From positions 1 through 42,203 of the forward strand of contig JAAYRO010000147.1 in assembly GCA_012518735.1 (NCBI GenBank): 42,203 nucleotides of DNA, in the 5' to 3' direction. Of this stretch, positions 10,112-18,094 are shown in pieces. How positions within the stretch are numbered: the first letter of the stretch is position 1; the number at the start of each line of letters is the position of its first letter. Made by a program: the position numbers and the translations under genes. Under the pieces are notes generated by a model. That model was not told where the DNA came from and made no database searches. It saw nothing but the letters and a program-made list of their open reading frames with translations. Origin of the DNA: Bacillota bacterium. Lineage in GTDB: Bacteria; Bacillota; Limnochordia; Darwinibacteriales; Darwinibacteriaceae.

Positions 10112-10726
10112 ATGCTAGAATTTTTCGTCCTTGGTGGCCCAGTAATGATTCCTTTATTATTCTGCTCGATTTTCGCGGTTGCTGTTGGCATTGAAAGACT
10201 GTGGTATTTGCTGCGTTCACGTGTTGATACTGAGGACCTAATGGAAGACATTAGGCTTGCATTGGGACAGGGCAAAGTATTAGAAGCAATGCAGATCGCA
10301 AAGAAATCTCGAGGTCCGGTAGCTGCTGTATTAGCTGCAGGAATAGCTCACTATGACAAAGACAGAGAAGAGATTAAAGAACACATTGAAACAGTGGGGC
10401 GCGAAGAGATCTTTAAGATGGAGCGCCGAATGAACGTATTGGACACAATCGTGATGATTTCTCCATTACTCGGAATTTTAGGGACTGTGACTGGGATCAT
10501 CAAGAGTTTTAATGTAATGGCTGCACTCGAAGGGGTTAATCAAGCATCTGCTCTCAGCGCAGGAATCGCCGAGGCTTTGATTACAACTGCAGCAGGCTTG
10601 ATTATTGCCATCCCAACGATGGCCCTTTACTCTTATTTAAATGGTATCATTGATCGTAATACAGCCGATATGAGCAAGAGAGCGACGGAATTATTAACCA
10701 TCCTAGAGTCGAGGGGTGAGTTTTAG
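10112..10726 (+). CDS. exbB: MotA/TolQ/ExbB proton channel family protein
   Basis: N-terminal TM plus ISPLLGILGTVTGIIKSF...GIAEALITTAAGLIIAIP signature. Overlaps an exbD-like gene. Confidence 0.87.
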   Translation: MLEFFVLGGPVMIPLLFCSIFAVAVGIERLWYLLRSRVDTEDLMEDIRLALGQGKVLEAMQIAKKSRGPVAAVLAAGIAHYDKDREEIKEHIETVGREEIFKMERRMNVLDTIVMISPLLGILGTVTGIIKSFNVMAALEGVNQASALSAGIAEALITTAAGLIIAIPTMALYSYLNGIIDRNTADMSKRATELLTILESRGEF

Positions 10727-11130
10727 TGAATTTCCAGAGAAATAACAGAAGGGGTAGAAGTCCTGATATTCTACCCATGATTGATGTGGTATTCTTTCTG
10801 CTTGTGTTTTTCATGTTATTTACAACAATTAAGACCACTCCGTTTGGACTTGATGTGGAACTGCCAAAAGCAGTTACTGGTAATCCACAGCAAAACACTC
10901 AATTTGAGATAACAGTAAATCGGGATGGCGCATTTTATGTCAGTGGTAAAATGGTCACAGGGCCAGAACTACGGGCCCAACTAGAACAGCGCCTTCGCTC
11001 AAACCCAGATCTTTTTGTTATTGTTAAGGCGGACAAACAAGTCCGCTATGAACATGTAGTAAATGCTCTTGATCATGTTCGCAGCGTAGGTGGTTACAAA
11101 TTGGGGTTAGCTGTCGATCAAGGGTCCTAA
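10726..11130 (+). CDS. exbD: Biopolymer transport protein ExbD/TolR family
   Basis: PDILPMIDVVFFLLVFFMLFTTI TM/Asp signature; periplasmic VIVKADKQVRYEHVVNALDHVRSVG. 1-nt overlap with exbB. Confidence 0.88.
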   Translation: MNFQRNNRRGRSPDILPMIDVVFFLLVFFMLFTTIKTTPFGLDVELPKAVTGNPQQNTQFEITVNRDGAFYVSGKMVTGPELRAQLEQRLRSNPDLFVIVKADKQVRYEHVVNALDHVRSVGGYKLGLAVDQGS

Positions 11131-12120
11131 TTGAAGGGGGAGGATTATGTGTACAATCCGTACGGTGAAGAACAATCACTAAATAAATTCCTATTGATCT
11201 CTGTGGTTCTTCATGCCATCGTCTTCTTAACCTTCCCAAAATGGAATTCTTTCTTGATCTCAGATGTTCCGGGTATGGCAGATGGTGGGGTCATTCAAGT
11301 GATGCATATAGAGTCTTCTGTTAATCCACGACCGTCACCTATAACTGACCCCTTATCACAATCTACAATTCCTCGTGTTACAGAACCCCGTCCAACGCCA
11401 GAGTCAAAACCAACTGAGGCAGCAGTAGCCCAACCGAAACCTGCCGAGGTAGAAAAGCCCGTACTAGAACAGTCAAAACCTGCCTTAGCTTCCGAACCAG
11501 AGGAAGCTCCAGTTTTAGAAGAGCCTGTTCCGTACGAGCCAACTCCTGAAGAGACTGGAGAATCAGGCCCAGGAGAGATACTCACCTCTGAATCGGGAAC
11601 AGAAGCTGTTATTCAAGATGAATCTGAATCAAGAACCGTTATTGAACCACCAACGGAGCCGAAGCCAGAACCTACTCCACGACCGACCCAAACAGATTCT
11701 AGTGGTTCGGGTCATGGAATTCTTGGGGAACAAGACAATGTGGGAACAACACAGTCTGGAGAGGGAGAAGCAGAAACAGCTCCACCGGCCCCACCTCCAC
11801 CACCAAGTGGTCGTTCACTACACGTCGGCGGTGGGACTCCTTTGTACCCAAAGAACGCAGAACATGATGGGGTAGAAGGTACTGTAAAATTGGCTGCCAG
11901 TGTAGCTTCATCAGGAGAGATTATCTCCGTAGTGATTGTTGAATCTTCAGGCGATACCCGCCTGGATCAGCAGGCGTTAAGAACAATTCAGTTAGGTTGG
12001 AAGTTCAAAGATGCTCAGTACGATTATCTAATTGATCTAGAGGTCATATTCACACGACAGCAAGATGGATATACTACCGATGTGCAGTATGGCGAAGTAG
12101 AATGGATTAACGTTCCATAA
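11131..12120 (+). CDS. tonB: TonB family energy transducer
   Basis: N-terminal TM, long Pro/Glu-rich linker, C-terminal TonB_C-like domain (GGTPLYPKNAEHDGVEGTVKLAASVASSGEIISVVIVESSGDTRLDQQALRTI). Adjacent to exbBD. Confidence 0.85.
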   Translation: MKGEDYVYNPYGEEQSLNKFLLISVVLHAIVFLTFPKWNSFLISDVPGMADGGVIQVMHIESSVNPRPSPITDPLSQSTIPRVTEPRPTPESKPTEAAVAQPKPAEVEKPVLEQSKPALASEPEEAPVLEEPVPYEPTPEETGESGPGEILTSESGTEAVIQDESESRTVIEPPTEPKPEPTPRPTQTDSSGSGHGILGEQDNVGTTQSGEGEAETAPPAPPPPPSGRSLHVGGGTPLYPKNAEHDGVEGTVKLAASVASSGEIISVVIVESSGDTRLDQQALRTIQLGWKFKDAQYDYLIDLEVIFTRQQDGYTTDVQYGEVEWINVP

Positions 12121-12134
12121 GGAGGATAGAGAAA

Positions 12135-14162
12135 ATGCGGAGAAAGTTGTTAGTAGTGTTAGTCGTATTGCTATCTCTATCGCTCCCCGTTACTACAGAG
12201 GGTCAAACTATTGAGAGTAGCAAAATCGAGATTCGAAATGAATACATTCGGATTGTGGTCAACACATCTGAGGCGAACAAGGGAAGGTTTTCTGTTGGCA
12301 CTACTGGTGGAGACCCTGACCGAGATACAGATCAGAATAAGCATTTGATTTTTGGAGGGGACGAACCTTGGACGTCCTACACTACTGTACGTATTGGTAA
12401 TGATAACTGGGTCTACGGCAGCCCAACAGACCGTCGTGCCGGGCGAAAAGGCCAATATGGAGAAATGATTCTAGAGCCAACAATAATTGACGATGCCATC
12501 CACAGTGGATGGCAGTTAGGTCCTGTGGAGGTCAGGCAGATCTTGAGTTTTGCTCGGAGTACCACTACTGGACTCATGGATACTGCCAGAATTGAATATC
12601 AAGTGCACAATCGAGACTCTGTGTCTCATATGGTAGGGCTACGTGTGATGGTAGACACCATGCTGGGTGCCAATGACGGGGCGCCCTTTCGAGTAAATGA
12701 CCGGGCTTTATTGACGGATACAGTCTATTATGCCAATGAAATGCCCCAGTTTTGGCAAGCCTTTGACTCTTTATCTAATCCACAAGTCATGTCCCAGGGC
12801 ACCTTGAAAGGACCCGATGTCTCCACACCGGACCGAGTATATTTTACGAACTGGGGAAGCGTAGCCGATGACGTTTGGAACTTTGACTTTACTCCTGGGC
12901 GAGACTACACTCGAAAAGGAGAATTCGAGTTAGATAGTGCTATTGCCTTGTTTTGGGATCCAGTTCCACTGGGGCCAAATGAAACGAGAAGCTACGTAGC
13001 TCAGTACGGTCTGGGAGGAGTAACTATTGCCCCAGGAGATTTAGTGTTAGGCGTTACGTCGCCAGCACAGATCACAGCAGATGCAGAAGGATTCCAGACC
13101 TTCTCCATTATTGCCTATGTTCAGAACGCAGGCAGAGGAGAATCTAGGGATGTAACAGCTGAGATAAAATTGCCTCCAGGTTTAGAATTAGTAGGCAGTA
13201 GTCCTAAACGGAATCTAGGAAACCTTCAAGTAGGTGAGACAGAACAAACTGGCTGGCAGGTAAGAGCCGTCAGCAATGCTAGTGGAGTTCTAACATATGA
13301 AGTATCTGTCACAGCCATTAACAGCAAACCAAATCGGGTTCGACGTGATGTGACAGTTGTAAGTCCTGCCAAACTCAGAGTGTTCTTCAGTGGTCCTCCA
13401 GCTCTAGCCGTGGTAGATGAGAAATATAACCCTTCACCATTTGAAATCAAGGCTGAAATTCACAATGAAGGGGGAACACCAGCGTACCGCGGTATGTTTA
13501 GTGTTCTGCACCCCCTTGGGCTGGAATTGGCTAGTGGTGAAAGAACGCAGAAGTTTACAGGTCCTATTGAGCCAGGTGAAAAAGTTGAGTTAAGCTGGTA
13601 TCTAGAGCCAACTGGTATCTCTGGCCAACTACCTTACTCCTTAACTATCAGTTCAAGCGCGGGACAGGATCTTCAGAATAACTTCATTTTCGTACCTGAA
13701 CTGAATCCAAAAGTTTGGATAGATGAACCTGTAATTTACGGTGACCAATCAATTCGACCTGGAGATTACTTTTCCGTGTCCTTTTGGGCCACCAATATCA
13801 AGGATTTTACTGCAGCACACTTTGACGTCTCGTTCAATCCCAATGTTGTTGAAGTGGTTGGCAAAACACTGGACATTACCCAAGGTACTCTGTTTATTGA
13901 TGACAGTGTAACACCACCAAAACGGTTGCCTTGGACCATGCCTCAAGTCTATAATGACGAAGGTAAAATCATTGGAATCCAAGGAAACCGCGGTGCGGAC
14001 AAACCACTAACCATTTCGTATGGAACCTTAGTAACAATTCATTTTCGAGCTAAGGCTGTGGGAGAAACAGATATTGCTTTAGAGAACATACGCATCTGGG
14101 ACAGCGGTGGTTCTTTGGTTGACTTTGAATTGGTAGGTAGAGACATTAATGTTGAACCCTAG
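12135..14162 (+). CDS. Secreted protein with C-terminal cohesin-like domain and CARDB/Ig-like repeats
   Basis: Signal peptide MRRKLLVVLVVLLSLSLPVTTEG; internal beta-rich repeats; C-terminal VRPGDYFSVSFWATNIKDFTAAHFDVSFNPNVVEVV...LTISYGTLVTIHFRAKAVGETDIALENIRI, which resembles cohesin domains. SD aaggagg. Confidence 0.65.
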   Translation: MRRKLLVVLVVLLSLSLPVTTEGQTIESSKIEIRNEYIRIVVNTSEANKGRFSVGTTGGDPDRDTDQNKHLIFGGDEPWTSYTTVRIGNDNWVYGSPTDRRAGRKGQYGEMILEPTIIDDAIHSGWQLGPVEVRQILSFARSTTTGLMDTARIEYQVHNRDSVSHMVGLRVMVDTMLGANDGAPFRVNDRALLTDTVYYANEMPQFWQAFDSLSNPQVMSQGTLKGPDVSTPDRVYFTNWGSVADDVWNFDFTPGRDYTRKGEFELDSAIALFWDPVPLGPNETRSYVAQYGLGGVTIAPGDLVLGVTSPAQITADAEGFQTFSIIAYVQNAGRGESRDVTAEIKLPPGLELVGSSPKRNLGNLQVGETEQTGWQVRAVSNASGVLTYEVSVTAINSKPNRVRRDVTVVSPAKLRVFFSGPPALAVVDEKYNPSPFEIKAEIHNEGGTPAYRGMFSVLHPLGLELASGERTQKFTGPIEPGEKVELSWYLEPTGISGQLPYSLTISSSAGQDLQNNFIFVPELNPKVWIDEPVIYGDQSIRPGDYFSVSFWATNIKDFTAAHFDVSFNPNVVEVVGKTLDITQGTLFIDDSVTPPKRLPWTMPQVYNDEGKIIGIQGNRGADKPLTISYGTLVTIHFRAKAVGETDIALENIRIWDSGGSLVDFELVGRDINVEP

Positions 14163-14178
14163 GTGAGGAGGCTGACAC

Positions 14179-15426
14179 ATGAAAAGAAAGTCATTTACTT
14201 GTTTTGTCTTAATTGCTTTACTATTTAGTACTATTGGAATTCCTCAAGTCTCAGCTAAACTAACAGATGTACCAACAGATCACTGGGCATATCATGCCGT
14301 GGCAACTCTTGTAAACAAAGGTTACCTAGCAGTATATGAAGATGGAACATTCCAAGGTACAAGGGCGGTTGATCGTTATACCCTAGCTGTAACCTTAGCT
14401 CGAATTCTCGACGAGATTGAAGCAGGTCGTGTTCAAGGTTCAGTAGACGATCTCTCCCTTATTCGAGAGTTATCTTCAGAATTTCGGGAAGAACTGGTCG
14501 TATGGTATGCTGATCGAGATGCACTGGACAGCAAACTGACCGCCATCCAAAAAAGCAGCGTAGCAACGGAAGATAGGGTAAACCGTGTTGTTTCGGCCCA
14601 AGTTGAACTGCAGGAAGAAGTAGAGAAGATTAAGGCCGATTTGTTGAGCGAAATACAGCGACGTGATAATCTAGCAGCAGAGCAGCAGGTAGAGCAGCAA
14701 TTCGCAATAGAACAGCAGGCTCAGCAGATCAGTAATTATGCTGCTCAGATTGATGAACATAAAGCACGCCTAGATGAACTGCTGACAGCCATTGTTCAAC
14801 TGGAAGATGAGCTTCTTAAACAAAAAACAGCAGTTGGTGGATTAGAGAACTGGGCTGGGGAAAAAAGTGCAGTTTTTGCCGCTCTCCAGAATACGGATGA
14901 ACAGCTGCAAGAAGAAACGATGACACTGCGGCTGCGCCTTGACGAACTTGGAGAACTCAGTTCGGCAGATGTTGCAGCACTGCAGGCTGCCTATGACGAA
15001 CTACTAGGTTCTTTAGAAGTATCTCTGGCACAGGTAACCCAACTGAATGAGAGAAACCTTGAGATGGAAAAAGACATGCAGAATCTGGCCGTACTTTTAC
15101 AGCGAGAGACCCAAAGAAGGGAAGATCTGAGTGCTCAAATCGAAACAGCTCAGCACAATCTCCAGCAGTTGGAGGAACAGATCGGACTCTCGGAGGAACA
15201 GCTATCTGAACTCAGCAATCGAGTAAGCTCCGATGTAAGTGTTCAGATGAACGCGGCCCTTATTCGAGAACAACGCTTAGAGCGGCAGATTAAAGAACTC
15301 CAAGAAGAATTTGCCAGCTACAAAGAAACGGCAGAGAGTAAGCAGAAATCATCGAAAACACTGGCATCTATTGCATTAGCAGTTGCAGCTATCGGTGTAG
15401 TTATTGGTTTTCTCCCTGGTAATTAA
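14179..15426 (+). CDS. SLH-domain, long coiled-coil protein with C-terminal TM helix (Omp-alpha-like architecture)
   Basis: Signal peptide; SLH domain LTDVPTDHWAYHAVATLVNKGYLAVYEDGTFQGTRAVDRYTLAVTLARIL; about 300 aa Gln/Glu/Leu-rich heptad-like region; hydrophobic C-terminus TLASIALAVAAIGVVIGFLPGN. Confidence 0.78.
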   Translation: MKRKSFTCFVLIALLFSTIGIPQVSAKLTDVPTDHWAYHAVATLVNKGYLAVYEDGTFQGTRAVDRYTLAVTLARILDEIEAGRVQGSVDDLSLIRELSSEFREELVVWYADRDALDSKLTAIQKSSVATEDRVNRVVSAQVELQEEVEKIKADLLSEIQRRDNLAAEQQVEQQFAIEQQAQQISNYAAQIDEHKARLDELLTAIVQLEDELLKQKTAVGGLENWAGEKSAVFAALQNTDEQLQEETMTLRLRLDELGELSSADVAALQAAYDELLGSLEVSLAQVTQLNERNLEMEKDMQNLAVLLQRETQRREDLSAQIETAQHNLQQLEEQIGLSEEQLSELSNRVSSDVSVQMNAALIREQRLERQIKELQEEFASYKETAESKQKSSKTLASIALAVAAIGVVIGFLPGN

Positions 15427-15441
15427 GGAATTTGGTAACCG

Positions 15442-15477
15442 GCAGGACAGCTCAAAAAAGCTGTCCTGCTTTTTTCT
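15442..15477 (+). terminator. Intrinsic terminator after SLH gene
   Basis: GCAGGACAGCT-CAAAAA-AGCTGTCCTGC followed by TTTTTTCTT. Confidence 0.88.
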
Positions 15478-15508
15478 TGGATAAATACTTTTCTTTTAAA
15501 TCATACTA
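15478..15508 (+). promoter_or_regulatory. Candidate SigG-type forespore promoter upstream of spoVAC
   Basis: TGGATA (15478-15483), N18, CATACTA (15502-15508). The -10 matches the SigG consensus; the -35 matches 5/6. Confidence 0.58.
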
Positions 15509-15537
15509 ACTATGGTTAACTATAGCTGCAGAGGTGA

Positions 15538-15984
15538 ATGCCCATGAAACCTCAAGAGTATCAGAATCTAGTAAAGAAAAATCTTCCCAAGACGCCTATC
15601 TGGAAAAACGTCCTTCTCGCATTCCTCATTGGCGGCGTCATCTGCCTCATTGGCCAAGGTGTACTCAACTTTGCCATCACCATTGAAGAGACAAAAGAGG
15701 AGGCAGCTGCCGTTACATTAGCGATAATGATTCTCATTGGATCAATCCTTACAGGAATTGGGATTTACGATGAAATAGCAGAAATAGGAGGGGCAGGCGC
15801 TGCAATACCTATTACGGGATTCTCCAATACTGTCACAGCAGCTGCCATGGAATTTCGGCGAGAAGGTTTCTTGTTAGGAATGGGAGCTAAAATGTTTATT
15901 ATTGCTGGTCCTGTTTTGGTCTACGGAATTTTATCTGGTTTTATTGTAGCCCTCATAAAAAGCGTCATTCTCGGTCTTTTCTAG
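15538..15984 (+). CDS. spoVAC: Stage V sporulation protein AC
   Basis: SpoVAC/AE membrane family (GGVICLIGQGVLNF, IGGAGAAIPITGFSNTVTAAAMEFRREG), followed by spoVAD and spoVAE. Confidence 0.92.
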   Translation: MPMKPQEYQNLVKKNLPKTPIWKNVLLAFLIGGVICLIGQGVLNFAITIEETKEEAAAVTLAIMILIGSILTGIGIYDEIAEIGGAGAAIPITGFSNTVTAAAMEFRREGFLLGMGAKMFIIAGPVLVYGILSGFIVALIKSVILGLF

Positions 15985-15996
15985 GGAGGTGAGAGT

Positions 15997-17004
15997 TTGG
16001 CAGGAAATAGAATGGGAACTCAAACCATAGTATTCCCAAGACAACCACGCTTAATTGCTATGCATTCCATCGTAGGTCCCGTGGAGGGTCGAGGACCTAT
16101 GGCTGAGTATTTCCATGAGATACTCCCTGACGATATGTTAGAGCAGACCACCCCAGAGAAGGCCGAAAAGCTCATCTTAGAAATGGCTATTGAAAAAGCG
16201 CTAAATCAGAAGAACTTAACCAAGGAGCATATCCAGTATTACATAGCCGGTGACCTTCTAAACCAGATCATTAGTGCTACGTTCAGTGCCCGCTCCCTTA
16301 ATGTTCCCTATATCGGCATTTACGGAGCATGTTCCTCTTTCGCCGAAGGGGTCGGTCTTGCTGCCGTACTTCTTGAGGGTGGTTTTGCCCTAAAAGTATT
16401 GGTTGGCACCTCTAGTCATTACCAAACTGCAGAACGTCAGTACAGATATCCCATTGAGCTAAATGTACAACACAAAGTAACGAGCCAACATACGGTGACT
16501 GGTGCAGGAGCAGTTGTAATATCCATTGACGGTGAGGGACCAAAAGTAACACACGCAACGTTTGGGAAAATCGTGGATATGGGTGTAAAAGATCCAAATG
16601 ACATGGGAAGTGCTATGGCACCAGCTGCCTTTGACACTATCTCTAGGCATCTAGAGGATACAGGTCGGACCATTGATTATTACGATTTGGTTCTTACTGG
16701 AGATCTTGGTCTGCAGGGACTGAAAATGCTTCGAATTCTTGCAGAAAGAAATAACACACCTTTCGGGGAACGAGTCCAAGATGGTGGTGTACTGATTTAT
16801 AATCAACATCAGGGTGTTGGTGCTGGTGGAAGTGGCTGTGCCTGTTCGGCAGTGATTACGTTAGGTTATGTAAACACCAAGATGTACCTTGGTGAACTAC
16901 ACAAAGTCTTAATAGTGGGTACAGGAGCATTACTCAATTCCTTAACTGCGCTGCAGGGCGAATCCATCCCCTGTATCGCTCATGCTATTGCACTTGAAAC
17001 GTAA
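15997..17004 (+). CDS. spoVAD: Stage V sporulation protein AD
   Basis: Thiolase-like SpoVAD sequence (GDLLNQIISATFSARSLNVPYIGIYGACSSFAEGV; TVTGAGAVVIS). TTG start. Confidence 0.93.
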   Translation: MAGNRMGTQTIVFPRQPRLIAMHSIVGPVEGRGPMAEYFHEILPDDMLEQTTPEKAEKLILEMAIEKALNQKNLTKEHIQYYIAGDLLNQIISATFSARSLNVPYIGIYGACSSFAEGVGLAAVLLEGGFALKVLVGTSSHYQTAERQYRYPIELNVQHKVTSQHTVTGAGAVVISIDGEGPKVTHATFGKIVDMGVKDPNDMGSAMAPAAFDTISRHLEDTGRTIDYYDLVLTGDLGLQGLKMLRILAERNNTPFGERVQDGGVLIYNQHQGVGAGGSGCACSAVITLGYVNTKMYLGELHKVLIVGTGALLNSLTALQGESIPCIAHAIALET

Positions 17005-17017
17005 CGAATGGGGGGGA

Positions 17018-17374
17018 TTGTTTATTCAATATCTCATCGCCTTTCTTGTAGGTGGGATTATTTGCGCAGGCTCCCAGATTGTTCTAGAATACACCAAGCT
17101 AACTTCCGCTCATGTCCTAGTTGGGTTAGTTGTTCTAGGTGCTGTACTGAGTGGACTCGGTCTTTACGAACCCTTTCTAAATTTTGCAGGAGCCGGTGCC
17201 TTAATTCCCGTCAGCGGATTTGGAAGCTCTATCACCAGTGGAATGATATCCGAAGTTAGACGCCTTGGTTGGGAAGGATTGTTTACAGGAGCTTTTGAAA
17301 TCACTGGACTAGGTACGGCCGCTGCCGTAATCTTCGGAAGCGTAATCGCCCTTTTATGTAAACCGAAAAAGTGA
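17018..17374 (+). CDS. spoVAE: Stage V sporulation protein AE (SpoVAEb-type)
   Basis: FLVGGIICAGSQIVLEYTKLT..., AGAGALIPVSGFGSSITSGMISE. TTG 17018 follows a gggggga SD; listed start 16982 overlaps spoVAD. Confidence 0.88.
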   Translation: MFIQYLIAFLVGGIICAGSQIVLEYTKLTSAHVLVGLVVLGAVLSGLGLYEPFLNFAGAGALIPVSGFGSSITSGMISEVRRLGWEGLFTGAFEITGLGTAAAVIFGSVIALLCKPKK

Positions 17375-17377
17375 CAG

Positions 17378-17425
17378 TATACTCTAGAGGAACATGATCG
17401 GCCTTTCATGTACTTCTAGAGTATA
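17378..17425. repeat. Long imperfect inverted repeat between spoVAE and cheW
   Basis: TATACTCTAGA (17378-17388)/TCTAGAGTATA (17415-17425) perfect 11-bp arms, plus inner ACATGA/TCATGT, symmetric 3x3 internal loop and 8-nt loop. No U-tract. Confidence 0.75.
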
Positions 17426-17517
17426 ATTATAATCAGGTAAACTAGAAGGATAATAATGTGAAAAGTAGAAGTAACATAACAAGCTTACTCAGTTGGACGT
17501 CATGAAAGGAGATTCTC

Positions 17518-17994
17518 ATGGAAGAGAGACAACTAGTTGTATTCCGTCTGCATAACGAAGAGTTTGGTGTAGAGATCACTAAAGTGCGGGAGATCATAAA
17601 ACCCAGACATATTACGCGGCTTCCTCATGTTAATGATTACATTGAGGGTGTAACAAATCTTCGGGGTGAAGTTATCCCTGTAATATGCTTGCGAAAACGA
17701 TTTGGTATAAGCGCACAGGAGAACACCCAAGATACACGCATTATTATCCTAGAAGTTAACGAAAATCGCGTAGGATTTATCGTAGATGCAGTTACAGAAA
17801 CTCTGCGGCTCCCTGAATCCTCAATCGAAGCACCTCCAAGCAGTATAGCCGGTCTTAAGTCTGATTATCTAGCTGGAGTTGGCAAATTGGATGATCGGTT
17901 GCTTATTTTACTAGAAGTTGATAAAATTCTATCTACAGAAGAAAAAATCCAACTGCAGACCGTTCAAAGTGAAATTGCACCTTCTGAAGAGTAG
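17518..17994 (+). CDS. cheW: Chemotaxis coupling protein CheW
   Basis: VVFRLHNEEFGVEITKVREIIKPRHITRLPHVNDYIEGVTNLRGEVIPVICLRKRFG signature. Confidence 0.92.
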   Translation: MEERQLVVFRLHNEEFGVEITKVREIIKPRHITRLPHVNDYIEGVTNLRGEVIPVICLRKRFGISAQENTQDTRIIILEVNENRVGFIVDAVTETLRLPESSIEAPPSSIAGLKSDYLAGVGKLDDRLLILLEVDKILSTEEKIQLQTVQSEIAPSEE

Positions 17995-18008
17995 AGTCTT
18001 GGTAGACT

Positions 18009-18035
18009 TAAGAAGTTGCGGCAAAATGCCGATAT
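18009..18035 (+). promoter_or_regulatory. Candidate SigD (FliA-type) motility promoter upstream of fliM
   Basis: TAAG (18009-18012), N15, GCCGATAT (18028-18035). The -10 is an exact match to TAAA-N15-GCCGATAT; the -35 is 3/4. Confidence 0.55.
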
Positions 18036-18067
18036 GAGATGGGAGGGATGTATCCCTCTCATTTCAT
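18034..18067 (+). other. Strong 15-bp hairpin in the cheW-fliM intergenic region
   Basis: ATGAGATGGGAGGGA-TGTA-TCCCTCTCATTTCAT pairs over 15 bp as RNA with two G-U pairs. Confidence 0.7.
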
Positions 18068-18094
18068 TAGCTAAGCCATAAGGAGGTGGGTTTA

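Noticed and set aside
12135-14162. Dockerin motif in the cohesin-like protein (DPDRDTDQN)
   Set aside because: Asp-rich stretch lacks the duplicated dockerin calcium-loop/helix pattern.
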